Below, in pieces: positions 1 to 10,563 of a DNA stretch of 64,000 nucleotides. The notes beneath the pieces are model-generated. The model made no database searches. It was not told where the DNA came from and saw only the letters and a program-made list of their open reading frames with translations. The position numbers and the translations under genes were made by a program. The stretch spans positions 479,177,376 through 479,241,375 of the forward strand of contig NC_064619.1 of NCBI RefSeq assembly GCF_023898315.1. The letters run 5' to 3'. This DNA is from Schistocerca nitens (Eukaryota > Arthropoda > Insecta > Orthoptera > Acrididae). Each line of letters opens with the position of its first letter. Position 1 is the first letter of the stretch.

Positions 1-259
1 GTGCAACGGGTGCGTCACACGCGGGCACCAGCTCCAGGGGATGATGAATTTCGAGAACACCATTCACCATTAATAAAATTATTCATTTGTAGTGAACGCT
101 ATTATATTACTAATTTTCTTTTTCATATAAACGTGGGCAACAGGTCCATTTTACATCAGTAACAGACTTGCGATTACACCGGGTAGTTATAATTAAAATG
201 CATCTTCTCACAGAGATCCAGTGTATGCTGTCATTATTGTATTGCAGCGAAAGTTGGTA
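1..259. other. unassigned leader sequence
   Basis: No open reading frame of note, no terminal repeat and no SINE head is visible. It ends at the TA dinucleotide that borders the first DNA transposon. Confidence 0.5.
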
Positions 260-1801
260 TACAGGGTGATTTTTTCCACCGTGTACAAACTCTAGGGATT
301 GATCAATAAGAGGATACGGAACAAAAATGCCTAATGAACTTATGCCCGGAAATGCATGGTTTCCATGCTAGAAAGCATTTATTCAATCATACTTTGTTAC
401 AGAGACTGGGGTCTAATATGCGCTGTAACATGCAGCCACATTTACAGTGTGCATGATTTCCTCATAGAGGGTGCTAGTGTTCCTCATACGTCATGCCCTA
501 GCGCCCTCTCCTGCCGTAGGAATTGGTAATGTTCTGTCCGATTCACATTTCTTGCTAACTCACCTTGTAGGGGATGTGATACAGCGTTGTACACAATGGT
601 TCTGTATTCGAATAGGGAACTTGCTGACATGGTGTTTACTTACGTAAAGCCAATTGGCAACGGGTGGCGGGCAGCGAGGTTGTATCAGGAGACCTGTCGC
701 CGCCGACAGCAATTGCAGCATTAAATGTTTTCAACAGTGTTGTTTGAGACACGGTAGCTTCAGGAAGCAGGAAACCGTGAAGGACGTACCCGAAATGTGC
801 GAACACCAGACTTGGAGGAAATTGTTGTTAACACTGTGGAAGGCGACCGCCATGTCAATACCATGTGGTTGGCCCGCAAGTACAGGGTAAGACAGACAGA
901 CGAGAGTGTGAAATATTCTTCGTGACAGATGGTACTACCCTTATCACTTACACCGTGAGCATGACTTACTAGCGACAGAAATTCCACATTGTGAGCAGTT
1001 TCATCTCTGGTTTCTTCTCCAGGCAACCACGAGTCAGGGATTTGTGTCATCCATCCTATTCACAGATAAGGTCACCATTACGCGGAGTGCTATCTTCAAC
1101 GTTCAAGACAGTCATCTGTGGGATAGTATGCAGAAACCCCATGGTATGGTGACAGCGAATCATCAGCATCGGTGGCGCCAGAATTTGTGGGCCGGAGTTA
1201 TTGGCGACCGTATTTTGGGACCAGACTTCCTTTCACGTCGCCTAACAGGCCGGATCTATCGGCGTTTCTAGCGGGTGGCTTTGCTTCCCCTGCGGGAATA
1301 AGTGCCATTGATGATTCGAATGGTTATGTGGCTGCTACAATATGGTACTCCAGTCCACTTCGCCGTTAACGTCCGACGTATCTCAATCGTGTCTTCTCTG
1401 GGCAATGGATTAGGTAGGTCTGCTCGTTCGCCGGATCCCAATCCGTGCGATTTCTGGTTATGGGCCATCTCAAAAGTATCGTCATGCAGATGTGGAAACA
1501 GTGGAGCAGCACATTCATGCTGCATTTGACGCTGTTAGGTTGCAGCCTGGCCGATGTGAACGTGTGAGACAGAAGACGCTACTGCGCGTACATGCATGCG
1601 TTGAGGCACATACTATATCTGTGGCTGCATGGTATAGCGCGTATTAGACCGCAGTCTCTGTAACAACGTATGATTAGAAAAATGGTCTCTCGCACGCAAA
1701 CTATGTATTTCCGGGCATACATTCATTTGAACTTTTTTGTTCCATATCCTCTCATCTATCAATTCCTAGAATTCTTACACGGTGGAAGAAATCACCCTGT
1801 A
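260..1801 (+). mobile_element. DUF4817-type mariner-like DNA transposon with long inverted ends
   Basis: The ends are inverted copies of each other. The left end starts TACAGGGTGATTTTTTCCAC and the right end, reverse complemented, starts TACAGGGTGATTTCTTCCAC; similarity continues inward for about 185 bases (260-446 against 1617-1801). TA flanks both sides, the Tc1/mariner target. Between the ends lies a decayed transposase. Terminal repeats this long are unusual for mariner-type elements, which commonly have about 20-30 bp. The copy is old: the arms differ at many positions and the gene is broken. Confidence 0.85.
596..1565 (+). pseudogene. DUF4817-type transposase pseudogene
   Basis: An ATG at 596 opens a peptide with the look of the DUF4817 N-terminal DNA-binding module (ELADMVFTYV, then GNGWRAARLYQE). 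Further along are transposase-core remnants: the strand with LWAGVIGDRILGP (about 1190-1230) and the third catalytic block RSPDPNPCDFWLW (about 1425-1465). These pieces lie in different frames with several stops and frameshifts, so no protein can be made. The family cuts and pastes its own DNA in the nucleus through a DDE/D RNase H-fold. Assignment to the IS630-Tc1-mariner superfamily follows from the motifs and TA ends; the exact family is inference. Confidence 0.75.
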
Positions 1802-2000
1802 TACTGTAACGCGCTAATGCGGACCCGATTTACGCTTGAAAAAAAAATCCAATTTTGGATACCAGATGAAAATCTTGGCACTTTGCATGCAAGAAAATCG
1901 TGTAGAGATGTTTACACATATAATGGATTAGGAATGGGACGTGGGCAGAAAAGGTCAAACAACTCAGGAAGGTATAATACTGATTTTATCATCAACTACT
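1802..2000. other. short unassigned spacer
   Basis: It separates the first DUF4817 element from the C-terminal remnant of the next. An A-run at 1840-1848 is the only distinct feature. Confidence 0.4.
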
Positions 2001-2695
2001 GCTTACACAGTTTGTTCAGTATGAGTATCGAAGACGTCGAAGATATGCTGCGTTTGTAAAACGAGTTGATCAACAGTTGCTAGCAGCAAAGCCAGTGGTA
2101 TCTGAGCAACATGGTACCATGTACTAACCTTCAGATCAGGTAAAGACTAAATGTGTTCTTTTAGATGTCTCCCGGGCCAAAAGTCACTTGGATTCGGATG
2201 AGGTGATCTTGTCGGCCAGGCATCTATAAAACCTCTGGAGATAACACGTTCGTGGAAGGTTGCATTAAGCAGATTTTTCACTGGTCGGGCGACATGAACT
2301 GTTGCTCCGTCCTGCATGAATACAGTGGTTTCATGGTACACCTGACAGTTCCTGGACCTGGAATAAATGAGTTTGCAAATCCACACCACACAGTCACATA
2401 CGACATGGTTTTATCAGTACCCCAAATATGGCAGTTCTGTGTGTTCATTGTACCCTGTAGTGTAAAAGGTGCTTTGGTACACCATAGAATATTGCCTGGT
2501 CGCATGCCATCAAGTTCTATTCGTGCTACAACCAAACAGCAAATTTGCAGCATTGCTGTGGATCGTGAGATTCCAGTTGCTGGACCATCTGGATCATGTA
2601 CGGGAACCAATGTAAAATAAGCCGTAAAACGTCCGCACTATTGCTCAGGGACGGACAATTCTCGTGACAGTGTAGTGTGAATCACAGCATTCTTT
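2000..2695 (-). pseudogene. mariner-like transposase, C-terminal part (minus strand)
   Basis: Read on the minus strand this holds the catalytic core of a mariner-like transposase: a decayed first block (GNILWCTKAPFTLQG), the second (FMQDGATVHVARPVKNLLN) and the third (RSPHPNPSDFW), followed by a tail (LLATVDQLVLQTQHIFDVF). Frames shift several times and the first catalytic Asp is lost, since an expected TDE-like motif reads CTK. The matching N-terminal part lies at 4066-4345 on the same strand, with a LINE between them, so the two look like halves of one transposon split by a LINE insertion. Its terminal repeats were not identified. Confidence 0.7.
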
Positions 2696-4052
2696 TAAGT
2701 AAATTAAAATATTATCGCATCACTGGTAATGCTACAAAGTGGTTTCAGTCATATCTTACTAACAGAAAACAAAGGGTGTCATTACGTAACACTTAAGCAG
2801 TAGGTAATCAGACATCATCTGCCTGGGAAGAAATTACATGTGGTGTTCCCCAAGGTTCCATGCTAGTTCTACTACTTTTTATTGTGTATATTAATGAATT
2901 GTCATCTGTTACATTACCAGATGCCAAGTTTGTCTTATTTGCAGACGATACAAACATTGCAATAAATAGTAAATCAAATATAAATTTAGAAAGGGCAGCC
3001 AATCAAATTTTTACTGACATTAATAAGTGGTTCATAGCCAATTCACTGTCATCAAACTTTGAAAAGACCCACTATATGCAGTTCAGAACTTCCAAGAGAT
3101 TTCCTTCTAGCCTTCTAGTGTGTGTATAAAATATGATGGCATGGAAATAGGAGAAGTTGTGAGTGTATAGTTCTTGGGATTATAACTTGATAATGAATTC
3201 AGTTGGGAGCGACATACTAACGAACTACTAAAGCGCCTAAACAAGTCTGTGTTTGCAATGCGAATTATGTCAGATATAGGAGATATACATATAAAAAAAC
3301 TGGCATATTTTTCTTATTTTCACTCCATTATGTCATATGGTATCATATTTTGGGGTAATTCCACAAGCTGAGAGAAAATGTTTAGAGTACAGAAGTGTAT
3401 AATAAGAGTAATGTGTAGTGTAAATCCAAGGACATCATGTCGAAACCTATTCAAAGAAATGGGCATACTAACCACAGCTTCTCAGTATATTTATTCCTTA
3501 ATGAAGTTTGTTGTAAATAATACATCTCTTTTTTCAACTAACTGTTTAGTACACAGTAGCAACACTAGGAATAAGAACAATATACATAAAGATTTAAAAG
3601 GAGTCCAGTATTCAGCAACGCATGTTTCCAATAAGTTACCAGCAACCATTAAAAGTTTAATTTCAGACAAGGCTCAATTTAAACATAATTTAAAAGAATT
3701 TTTGGTGGCCAACTCCTTCTATTCCACCCATGAATTTCTCAACAAGTTCAGCAGACCATTTTACTGAAAATTTATTATTCTTTAATTTTTGACAATACTT
3801 GGTTGTAATAGCCAAGTAACTAGCTACTGTGTGAATGATGGATTTAATGAAAGCAGATGTAGGTATTAAACCTGTAAATATTAGAGGTTTAATTTTAATG
3901 CATGTACATAATTTTACTGTTTATTGACTGAAGATCATTAAAATTTATGAAACTCAAGTTTTTCTAATTATATTTTTGTAATGTTTATCTGACATGTTCC
4001 ACATCCATGAGGATCTCCTCTTTTGTGGGTCTTTGGAATAAATAATTAATCT
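2696..4052 (+). mobile_element. 5'-truncated LINE, jockey/CR1-like, with 3' UTR
   Basis: The plus strand encodes the C-terminal half of a non-LTR reverse transcriptase. Motif B (GVPQGSMLVLLLFIVYINEL) is near 2840-2900 and the catalytic FADD box (VLFADDTNIA) near 2930-2960. The thumb and C-terminal region (VQKCIIRVMCSVNPRTSCRN) runs at 3378-3767 in another frame. An untranslated tail follows, ending near 4052 in GGAATAAATAATTAATC. Stops and at least two frameshifts break the gene. A related 3' fragment lies on the minus strand at 51287-51790. It sits between two halves of a minus-strand transposase. The 5' end is cut off upstream of RT motif A, as is usual for LINE copies. Confidence 0.8.
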
Positions 4053-4065
4053 AAGCTCTATCATT

Positions 4066-4345
4066 AGCACTACATTGGTCCCGTGCTGCATGGTCAGTTA
4101 CAGCAACAGCAACATCGTCAATAACTTCCACTGTGATAGGACGCCTTCCTCTTCTATGTGCCACACCAAACTTAGCGATGTTTTGCAAATTTCATTACTT
4201 CTTCCTCAAACCGTTCAATGACATCAGGCCACTCCTTAGACCCTTCAATCGGCGATACTTTCTCAGTGCAGCACTATAATTGCTGCCGTTCACACAGAAC
4301 AATTTAACTAAAGGCACTTGTTCTTTCTTGTTGTTATCCATATTG
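4066..4345 (-). pseudogene. mariner-like transposase, N-terminal part (minus strand)
   Basis: Minus-strand translation from an ATG near 4341 gives a DUF4817/HTH-like module: NGSNYSAALRKYRRLKG, then a segment resembling the linker before the catalytic core (EVIDDVAVAVTDHAARDQ). It contains stops and a frameshift. The orientation and order (N-terminus at higher coordinates) match the catalytic part at 2000-2695, so this is the other half of the interrupted element. Confidence 0.65.
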
Positions 4346-4497
4346 TTCGCTCACGTTACGGCTAATTAAATAACAGGGTGGATATCATACCGTCATAAAA
4401 ACTGTGTAGAGCGTCAGATTTGCACCTCGTGCCCACAAATGGAACTAATTTGTTTTCCAGCGTAAATCTGTTCCAAATTGAAGCACTACTAAGTTTC

Positions 4498-4692
4498 AAA
4501 AATGGTTCAAATGGCTCTAAGCACTACGGAACTTAACATTTGAGGTCATCAGTTCCCTAGACTTAGAACTACTTAAACCTAACTAAGGACATCACACACA
4601 TCCATGCCCAAGACAGGATTCGAACCTGCGACCGTAGCAGCAGCGCGGTTCCGTACTGAAGCGCCTAGAACCGCTCGGCCACATCGGTCGGC
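4498..4692 (-). repeat. SINE A copy 1 (tRNA-derived, minus strand)
   Basis: Minus orientation. The head near 4692 reads as a tRNA-like pol III promoter, with the A-box region around GTGGCCGAGCGGTTC and a B box GGTTCGAATCC. The body includes GATGTCCTTAGTTAGG and the tail ends in CCATTTTT. The copy is diverged from the others in this window and no target-site duplication is evident, so it is probably older. Confidence 0.9.
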
Positions 4693-5454
4693 AATAATTT
4701 TTATTGTCATACGATAATTATAGCCCACACACCAGCGACTGATTCGCTATGGTCGTCCCTGCGTGTGATCTCATAGAATTGTTGTTTTTTTTTTAGAATC
4801 GAAAACCTAATTACAAGTGCAGCAACTAAAACACCGACAGAAAGAAGTGAAGACGGAATTAAATACGACGCCGATTACTTCAGACACATAAAAAGCGGAA
4901 AATAAGTAATTTTTAAAATTTTCCATGCGTACTGAATACTCGATGATATCTGGACAGGTGTCCAGCTAAAATACCGTGCATGGTGGTAAACGATGACTTC
5001 ACACCACTGACTGAGATAAATAGAGAGTGTAAAAAAACTACGTGTGCAGGATTTTAGAGAGGAGATAAAAAAGGCTTTTTTATTTGACCAAAATGTCACA
5101 GGTGCACCGTCTCCCCGCTAGAAATCCATGAAGGTTTTGATGCCAGTGACGTTCAGAGATGGTGTTGAAACTGCCGTGTGATGAATATTGATTTAGAGAT
5201 GTTGCTAAAAATGTTGTCCGTTTACATTAACGCACACCTGGCGTCTGCATGCTAATGGTTGTCTCACACGACCATCTGATTTGACCGTATTTCCTACCTA
5301 ACACACACGTAGGAGGGAAGTAGTGTACCTTTCTCCGTGAAAGATACAGAACTTTCCCCGGAAATGTTGGAAAATGTCCCTACACACTGGCTGCCAATGT
5401 TATCAAACATCTGTCTAACTCATCTTCGTCGAAAATGAGTCAATCCCTCTTCAT
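4693..5454. other. unassigned AT-rich stretch
   Basis: I see no coding domain, terminal repeat or SINE module. Open frames on either strand are short and show no recognised motif. Confidence 0.4.
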
Positions 5455-5897
5455 GAAGATTTACTCTCGCTGCCCAGGAAACGCCTCAAATCCGGAAGAC
5501 CAGCATATGAAGTAAGAGTCCGAAGGTTCCGCATTCTGTTCAACCATAACGCTGACTGGAACATGAGTGGCAAGCCACGAAGACTCGGAACCATAAACTT
5601 ACTGACAACCTAACTGTTAAAGTTGCAGGCTTTCATCATTAGAGGGAGCTGTGTGTACAGCTGAAAAGACACCGGACTTGAGAAGGTATGTGCAAATACA
5701 ACATGCACGAGTGGGGCTTTTTCTATGACAGTAAGTGTGACTGTGGAGACGTTCAGAAATTAAGCCACTCTGTAAATGAGTGTCATAACAGACATTTCCT
5801 TACTGGCGTGAAGAATCTACGTGAAGCATTCTACGAGGAACACCAGTGGATTGAGTCTACCGACATTCGTGTGTTGTCTGGGTCGTTTAATGTGTAA
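5455..5897 (+). pseudogene. LINE reverse transcriptase C-terminal fragment
   Basis: The plus strand carries the tail end of a non-LTR retrotransposon protein: a proline-rich segment LPSLPRKRLKSGRPAYEVRV (about 5465-5525), then a C-terminal Cys/His motif with CDCG, HSVNEC and a following H (about 5735-5800). This CCHC-like arrangement is common at the end of LINE ORF2 proteins. It is split by stops and a frameshift between 5580 and 5690. The upstream RT core is absent. Clade placement is uncertain. Confidence 0.6.
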
Positions 5898-5921
5898 ACA
5901 GAATAAACAATTACACAGTCA

Positions 5922-5925
<4 letters not shown>

Positions 5926-5983
<58 letters not shown>
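5926..5983. repeat. (TA)n microsatellite inside a perfect palindrome
   Basis: About 29 TA units. The immediate flanks CAAACAA and TTGTTTG are inverted repeats, so the whole block can form a cruciform. Confidence 0.95.
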
Positions 5984-5985
<2 letters not shown>

Positions 5986-6960
5986 GTTTGAATTTCTATC
6001 GCATTTGTTGTCATTGATGCGTACAATAATAATAAGAATAATAATGATAATAATGGACCCACTAAACATTGCCTTTAATGTCAGAGAGCATGTAGGCAAC
6101 ATTTTCTGAAATTGCTGGGTTGGAATGGGTGGACCAGTGCCTAGGGCAATAAATTCTCCCGGCGTCACTCCCATGGATTTCTTTTTATAAGACGAAGTGT
6201 TTGGTGTACGAGCCACTAACACACCAGAAGAACTGGTTCCCGTTTGGCTGAAGCTGCAACCATTACTCGTGAACATCTGGTTGTTTTGAGTGTGTTAGAC
6301 AATCACCAGTAACCCCCTCCCGATCGTTTCAAGAATCGGAAGCTCATGTATAAACCGCATCTCAGAGTTTGTGACATCATATCTCTTGAACTATGAACCG
6401 TAAAATGATGTAATAGTGTAGTTATATTCAGTCGTGGTTTGGAACTGGCTGCAAAATGTGTTAGAAAGGAACATAGAAGTAATAAATTAAAACTTCAGCC
6501 CTGGTGTCACAGTTTTACTGTACGAACAACGGAGATATAGTAAACGGTTGGGGGTGGGGGGTAGGGAGATGGGTGGGGCCGGGTTCAGGGAGAAAAAGTT
6601 TCGAAAAGATTAGGAATTCTATGTAAAGTTTGTTGGATGTCACTAAATTCTCTCATTCTCATGTACTGGCTGAATGGAGTTCGGTTAATTTGTCAACCGA
6701 AATGACTAAAAATCCTACGAGATTTTCGTCTTAAAATAGGTAGGTAAGCGGTTCGAAATCATCTGTTCATTCACTCGGAAACCATCCTGGCACCAACACG
6801 GGAGATAATAGAGAGAAGCCAGAAATACTGAATTCGGTCTTCGAAATTGTTTCAATGCGGAAGGTCGTAACAAAGTTCCTGCTCAATCATGGTACAAATG
6901 TCGAAGTGGCGATATTGAGATAAACGATCGTGGAATAGAAAAGCAACTGTAATCGTTTAG
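5984..6960. other. unassigned stretch with a G-rich run
   Basis: No gene is recognised. At 6549-6582 the plus strand holds at least four runs of three or more G separated by 1-4 bases (GGGGGTGGGGGG, then GGG, GGG, GGGG), a candidate G-quadruplex. ATT/AAT-rich simple sequence lies at 6025-6055. Confidence 0.4.
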
Positions 6961-7150
6961 TACTTGAAATGTATCTGCACCAGCTGAGGTAACTATAAGA
7001 TTCTACAAAAGTTCTACAAGGATTATGCGAAAGTACTTGCTCCCCTTCGAGCAGTAATTAATCGTAGATCATTTGAGCAAAGAAAGGTACCTCACGACTG
7101 GAAAAAAGCGCAGGCTATTTCCGTTGCTAAGAGAGGACGAAAGACAAAAA

Positions 7151-7355
7151 ATTTCGAAATTTGTAGTAAGGTCTTACGGGACCAAATTGCTGAGGTCATC
7201 GGTCCCTAAGCTTACACACTACTTAATCTTACTTAAACTAACTTACACTAAGGACCACACACACACCCATGCCCAAGGGAGGACTGGAACGTCCGACGGG
7301 AGGAACCGCGCGGACCGTGACAAGACCCCCAGACCGCGCGGCTATCCCGCGCGGC
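7151..7355 (-). repeat. SINE A2 copy 1 (tRNA-derived, minus strand)
   Basis: Minus orientation, head near 7355. It resembles the copy at 55055-55264 in head, B-box region and tail. It shares the GGGACTGATGACC-like tail theme with SINE A, but the head differs (GGTTCCTCCCGTCGGA in place of GCGACCGCTACGGTCG). It lies inside the LINE pseudogene, so it inserted after the LINE. Confidence 0.8.
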
Positions 7356-8271
7356 GCCGTAACACAGATCCACACAATTATAGACCTATATCGTTGACGT
7401 CAATCTGTTGTAGAATTTTGGAACATGTTTTATGCTCGACAATTATGACGTTTTTGGAAAATGAACATCTCCTCTATAAAAATTAACATAGATTCCGCAA
7501 ACAGAGACCCTACGAAACTCAGCTCGCTCTGTTCGCCTATGAGATCCACAGCGCCGTAAGCAACGGCCCTCAGGTTGGCGCCGTGTTCCTTCACTTCAGG
7601 AAGGCGTTTGGCACCGTCCCGCACTGCTGTTTATTGAAAAAATAAAGATACTAGCTTACAGAGCATCATACCAGGTTTGTGACTGGATTCAAGAATTCGT
7701 TGCAGATAGCACTCAACACGGCGCTCTATACGGAACAAAATCGACAGATGGAAAGGCAATACCCTAAGTAAATATGACAGACCGTTAGTGTTTAAAATGT
7801 ATATAAATTATCTAGTAGGAAGCGTCGAATGCTCTTTAAGACTGTTCGCAGATGGTATGGTTGTTTGTAACAAAGTGGCAACATGATGAGACAGCAACAG
7901 CTTACAGAATGACCTGCAGAGGATTGATGAATGATGCAGGCTGTGATAGTTGAGCCCAAATGTAAACAAATGCAACATGTTGTACATATATAGGGAAAGA
8001 AAGTCGTTACTGTGCAATTACACTATTGATGAGAAACTGCTAGAAACGTTATCTACCGAACAATATCTAGGAGTAACTATCCAGACCGATCTTAACTGCA
8101 ATGACAACATAAAACAAACAGTACAAGAAACAGGCGCCAGCCTGAGGTTCTTAGGAAGAAACTCGAGAAAATGTAACTCATTTACAAAGAAAGTGGCTTA
8201 TAAGGTGCTTTTTCGATCGATTCTTTCAATATTGTGCAACAATACGAGATACTTAGCAGGTAGGGCTGATA

Positions 8272-8300
8272 GAAGAGAGAGAGAGAGAGAGAGAGAGAGA
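8272..8300. repeat. (GA)n microsatellite
   Basis: About 14 GA units, within the decayed LINE ORF, where they encode an Arg-Glu run. Confidence 0.95.
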
Positions 8301-8639
8301 CGATCGAACGAAATGCTACGCGTTTCGCCACGGGATCGTTTATTCGGCGCGAAAGCGTTACCGAATCGCTCAACAACATATTACTTCCTTCCACCCACGT
8401 CCCGCGCCAATACAGAGGCTTACCGACAATCATTCTTCTCACACGCCATTCGCGAGTGAAACAGGGGAGGAGGGGATCAGTTAGTGGTGCCAGAAGTATC
8501 TTCCTCCATACAGCATAAGGTGGCGAGTATGACGTGCGCCGTGAGTAACAGTGCCTGCGCACATAAACATAACTCCCAAATTCAATACCTGACTTAGTGT
8601 GCTAAGTTTTAAATTTGTTCCTAAAATGAGAACATTAAT

Positions 8640-8977
8640 TTTTTTTGATTCTATCAACAATTATATGAAATACTAAAAATCAAATTCTTGTTGCCCCTGG
8701 GAACCGTCAGATAAGCAACCTGCAACAGCGATTGTGCTCCAGTGCTTCCGTGTTAGTCTTCTAGCATGCAGCTGGAAGTTGTGAATTAATGTACACTCAC
8801 GAGATTTTCAGCAGTATCCAAAAAACAATATTCATCTAATGAGGATCAATTGCCAATCTCTGCACTAACTCTTCCGGTGTTCCTGCATTTCGGTACAAGT
8901 TTCTAGCGCTGTTCTTGCTCTATGTACAATAACAACATCTGCGAAAAGTCTAATTGAATTTCCGATGTTGTCATTTA
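8640..8977 (-). pseudogene. LINE RT fragment, motif C region
   Basis: Minus-strand translation gives NDNIGNSIRLFADVVIVHRA followed by a decayed thumb region. The FADD catalytic box reads FADV, so the second Asp is lost. It stops at the TA that borders the DD41D element. Confidence 0.65.
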
Positions 8978-10561
8978 TACAGGGTGTTACAAAAAGGTAC
9001 GGCCAAACTTTCAGGAAACATTCCTCACACACAAATAAAGAAAAGATGTTATGTGGACATGTGTCCGGAAACGCTAATATCCATGTCAGAGCTCATTTTA
9101 GTTTCGTCAGTATGTACTGTACTTCCTCGATTCACCGCCAGTTGGCCCAATTGAAGGAAGGTAATGTTGACTTCGGTGCCTGTGTTGACATGCGACTCAT
9201 TGCTCTACAGTACTAGTATCAAGCACATCAGTACGTAGCATCAACAGGTTAGTATTCATCACGAACGTGGTTTTGCAGTCAGGGCAATGTTTTCAAATGC
9301 GGAGTTGGCAGATTCCCATTTGATGTATGGATTAGCACGGGGCAATAGCCGTGGCGCGGTACGTTTGTATCGAGACAGATTTCCAGAACGAAGGTGTCCC
9401 GACAGGTAGACGTTCGAAGCAATTGATCGGCGTCTTAGGGAGCACGGAACATTCCAGCCTATGACTCGCGACTGGGGAAGACCTAGAACGACGAGGACAC
9501 CTTCAATAGACGAGGCAATTCTTCGTGCAGTTGACGATAACCCTAATGTCACCATCAGAGAAGTTGCTGCTGTACGAGGTAACGTTGACCACGTCACTGT
9601 ATGGAGAGTGCTACGGGAGAACCAGTTGTTTCCGTACCATGTACAGCGTGTGCAGGCAATATCAGCAGCTGATTTTCCTCCACGGGTACACATCTGCGAA
9701 TGGTTCATCCAACAATGTGTCAATCCTCATTTCAGTGCAAATGTTCTCTTTACGGATGAGGCTTCATTCCAACGTGATCAAATTGTAAATTTTCACAATC
9801 AACATGTGTGGGCTGACGAGAATCCGCACGCAATTGTGCAATCACGTCATCAACACAGATTTTCTGTGAACGTTTGGACAGGCATTGTTGATGATGTCTT
9901 GATTGGGCCCCATGTTCTTCCACCTACGCTCAATGGAGCACGTTATCATGATTTCATACGGGATACTATACCTGTGCTGCTAGAACATGTGCCTTTACAA
10001 GTACGACACAACATGTGGTTCATGCACGATGGAGCTACTGCACATTTCAGTCGAAGTGTTCGTACGCTTCTAAACAACAGATTCGGTGACCGATGGATTG
10101 GTAAAGGCGGACCAATTCCGTGACCTCCACGCTCTCCTGACCTTAACCCTCTTGACTTTCATTTATGGGGGCATTTGAAAGCTCTTGTCTACGCAACCCC
10201 GGTACCAAGTGTAGAGACTCTTCGTGCTCGAATTGTGGACGGCTGTGATACAATACGCCATTCTCCAGGGCTGCATCAGCGCATCAGGCATTCCATGCGA
10301 CGGAGGTTGGATGCATGTATCCTCGCTAACGGAGGACATTTTGAACATTTCCTGTAACAAAGTGTTTGAAGTCACACTGGTACGTTCTGTTGCTGTGTGT
10401 TTCCATTCCATGATTAATGTGATTTGAAGAGAAGTAATAAAATGAGCTCTAACATGGAAAGTAAGCGTTTCCCGACACATGTCCACATAACATATTTCCT
10501 TTCTTTGTTTGTGAGGAATGTTTCCTGAAAGTTTGGCCGTACATTTTTGTAACACCCTGTA
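8978..10561 (+). mobile_element. DD41D mariner-like transposon, full length
   Basis: Inverted ends TACAGGGTGTTACAAAAAGG (left) and its near-perfect partner at the right, flanked by TA at 8976-8977 and 10562-10563. The ends extend about 95 bases with high similarity. It encodes one transposase with a DUF4817 N-terminus. A shorter relative on the minus strand lies at 18721-19623. Rosa/VISITOR-type elements are the DD41D families I know; membership is inferred from the counted spacing. Confidence 0.9.
9287..10357 (+). pseudogene. DD41D mariner-like transposase with two stops
   Basis: One frame from ATG 9287 to TAA 10357 (356 codons before the stop) encodes the whole transposase. The order is: DUF4817 module (LARGNSRGAVRLYRDRFPER), HTH region (NVTIREVAA), catalytic D1 in LFTDEASF, D2 in MWFMHDGATAHF and a third acidic residue in SPDLNPLDFHLW. 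I count 41 residues between D2 and the third Asp, hence DD41D. Two nonsense codons break it: TAG near 9407 and TGA near 10123, the latter replacing the Trp seen in the sister copy (TGG to TGA). There is no frameshift, so inactivation looks recent compared with the other elements here. Confidence 0.85.
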
Positions 10562-10563
10562 TA

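Larger units (their letters stand above)
7050..8600 (+). pseudogene. LINE reverse transcriptase pseudogene split by a SINE
   Basis: The plus strand shows RT remnants in order: RKVPHDWKKAQ (7085), the fingers motif NYRPISLTSICCRILEHV (about 7375-7430), decayed motif A (HFRKAFGTVPH, 7590-7625), a palm/thumb segment (TEQYLGVTIQ, 8060-8090) and a C-terminal region containing FFSHAIREW (about 8440). In motif A the catalytic Asp position reads His (LHFRKAF), so the enzyme would be dead even without the stops and frameshifts. A SINE interrupts it at 7151-7355, and a GA microsatellite at 8272-8300 lies inside the C-terminal region in a still-open frame. Jockey/CR1-like by motif style. Confidence 0.75.
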
